A stretch of 5,479 nucleotides of DNA from NCBI GenBank assembly GCA_031263385.1, contig JAISFX010000086.1, positions 1-5,479 of the forward strand, given 5' to 3'. The notes below the pieces were generated by a model that was not told where the DNA came from, did no database searches, and saw only the letters and a program-made list of their open reading frames with translations. This document shows, one piece after another, positions 5,050-5,479 of this stretch. This DNA comes from Lactobacillus sp. GTDB lineage: Bacteria; Pseudomonadota; Alphaproteobacteria; RF32; CAG-239. Each line of letters begins with the position of its first letter. The stretch's first letter is position 1. The position numbers were made by a program, and so were the translations under genes.

Positions 5050-5479
5050 ATGAAAAACTCTTTATTATATAAAACTATCCTGCTCTTCGCTATAATAGCA
5101 GGCATCATCTGCGTCCACAAATATAAAGCCGAAAGAGTAACTATAGATTCCGACAAACCCACTATAAAAATAGGAGTAATCTTCCCATTAAGCGGAGATT
5201 CTGCCATTTATGGAGAATCTGCTCAAGCCGCTGCAGAAGTATTTATGGATGAACTAAGCAAGATAGATACAAAATATAACTATGAGATTATCTTTGAAGA
5301 TAACCGCCAAAAGCTTTCTGAAACAGTAAACATTGCCAAGAAGTTTATAACCTATGATAAGGTAGATGTTTTAATAACCTTCCTAGCAAACTTTGGCATG
5401 GCCGTTGCTCCTGTCGCTCAAGAATATAAAACCCCTCATTTCTCAGTCGCCAGTGTAGACCCTAACATCGCTCGCGGAG
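5050..5479 (+). CDS. Second anchored type I substrate-binding protein, paralog of the preceding gene (partial)
   Basis: An open frame of 143 codons plus one base runs off the right edge. The product starts MKNSLLYKTILLFAIIAG, a membrane segment (about 8-22) containing a Cys at 21. The preceding residues G-I-I fit a lipobox poorly, so an uncleaved anchor is more likely than a lipoprotein. The binding domain starts at about residue 40 with IKIGVIFPLSG and contains FEDNRQ. Over about 100 residues it aligns without gaps to the gene just upstream, with roughly one third identical residues by eye, including K-I-G-V-I, P-L-x-G, E-D-N and D-K-V. This indicates an old tandem duplication. The ligand segment reads TFLANFGMAVAPVA, which differs from both the upstream copy and the usual family motif. 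About 250 residues should remain beyond the window. Confidence 0.82.
   Translation, partial: MKNSLLYKTILLFAIIAGIICVHKYKAERVTIDSDKPTIKIGVIFPLSGDSAIYGESAQAAAEVFMDELSKIDTKYNYEIIFEDNRQKLSETVNIAKKFITYDKVDVLITFLANFGMAVAPVAQEYKTPHFSVASVDPNIARG

Noticed and set aside
4980..5207. 75-codon minus-strand open frame over the junction of the two binding-protein genes
   Set aside because: It is the reverse reading of two supported genes, with no ribosome site and no family match recognised.

Overview
The window is an AT-rich bacterial segment, most likely from an alphaproteobacterium. The gene order flgF-flgG-flgA-flgH matches that of Caulobacter-type alphaproteobacteria, FlgH is an outer-membrane lipoprotein of a Gram-negative L-ring, and the partial gene at the left edge looks like FlaF, a flagellin-assembly regulator found mainly in that class. 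The low GC content suggests an AT-rich, possibly uncultivated or host-associated lineage. That placement is inference, and I do not assign a genus.

Layout, left to right. Positions 1-270 (minus) hold the first 90 codons of a flaF-like gene that runs off the left edge. Positions 271-604 contain no gene but carry several inverted repeats, including a perfect 10-bp GC-rich hairpin. Positions 605-3681 (minus) are a compact operon transcribed flgF, flgG, flgA, flgH: proximal rod, distal rod, P-ring assembly chaperone and L-ring lipoprotein. The gaps within it are 42, 11 and 15 nt. Positions 3682-3881 are a divergent control region with a near-perfect sigma-54 (-24/-12) promoter pointing into flgF and a weaker sigma-70-like promoter pointing right. 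Positions 3882-5479 (plus) hold two tandem paralogous Leu/Ile/Val-type substrate-binding proteins, each with an N-terminal membrane anchor. The second is cut by the right edge, and the two are separated by a single nucleotide.

The flagellar genes build consecutive outer layers of one structure. FlgF and FlgG form the rod crossing the periplasm, FlgA helps the P-ring assemble round it, and FlgH forms the L-ring in the outer membrane. The sigma-54 promoter fits a class II (hook-basal-body) gene set that is switched on before flagellin. FlaF, downstream on the same strand, would act at the later flagellin stage. The two binding proteins have no evident functional link to the flagellum. They share only the divergent control region.

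I found no mobile element, CRISPR array, tRNA or rRNA. Nothing here is convincingly a new system. The points most worth following are the pair of anchored binding-protein paralogs with unusual pocket segments, the clean sigma-54 promoter, and the structured flgH-flaF intergenic region.
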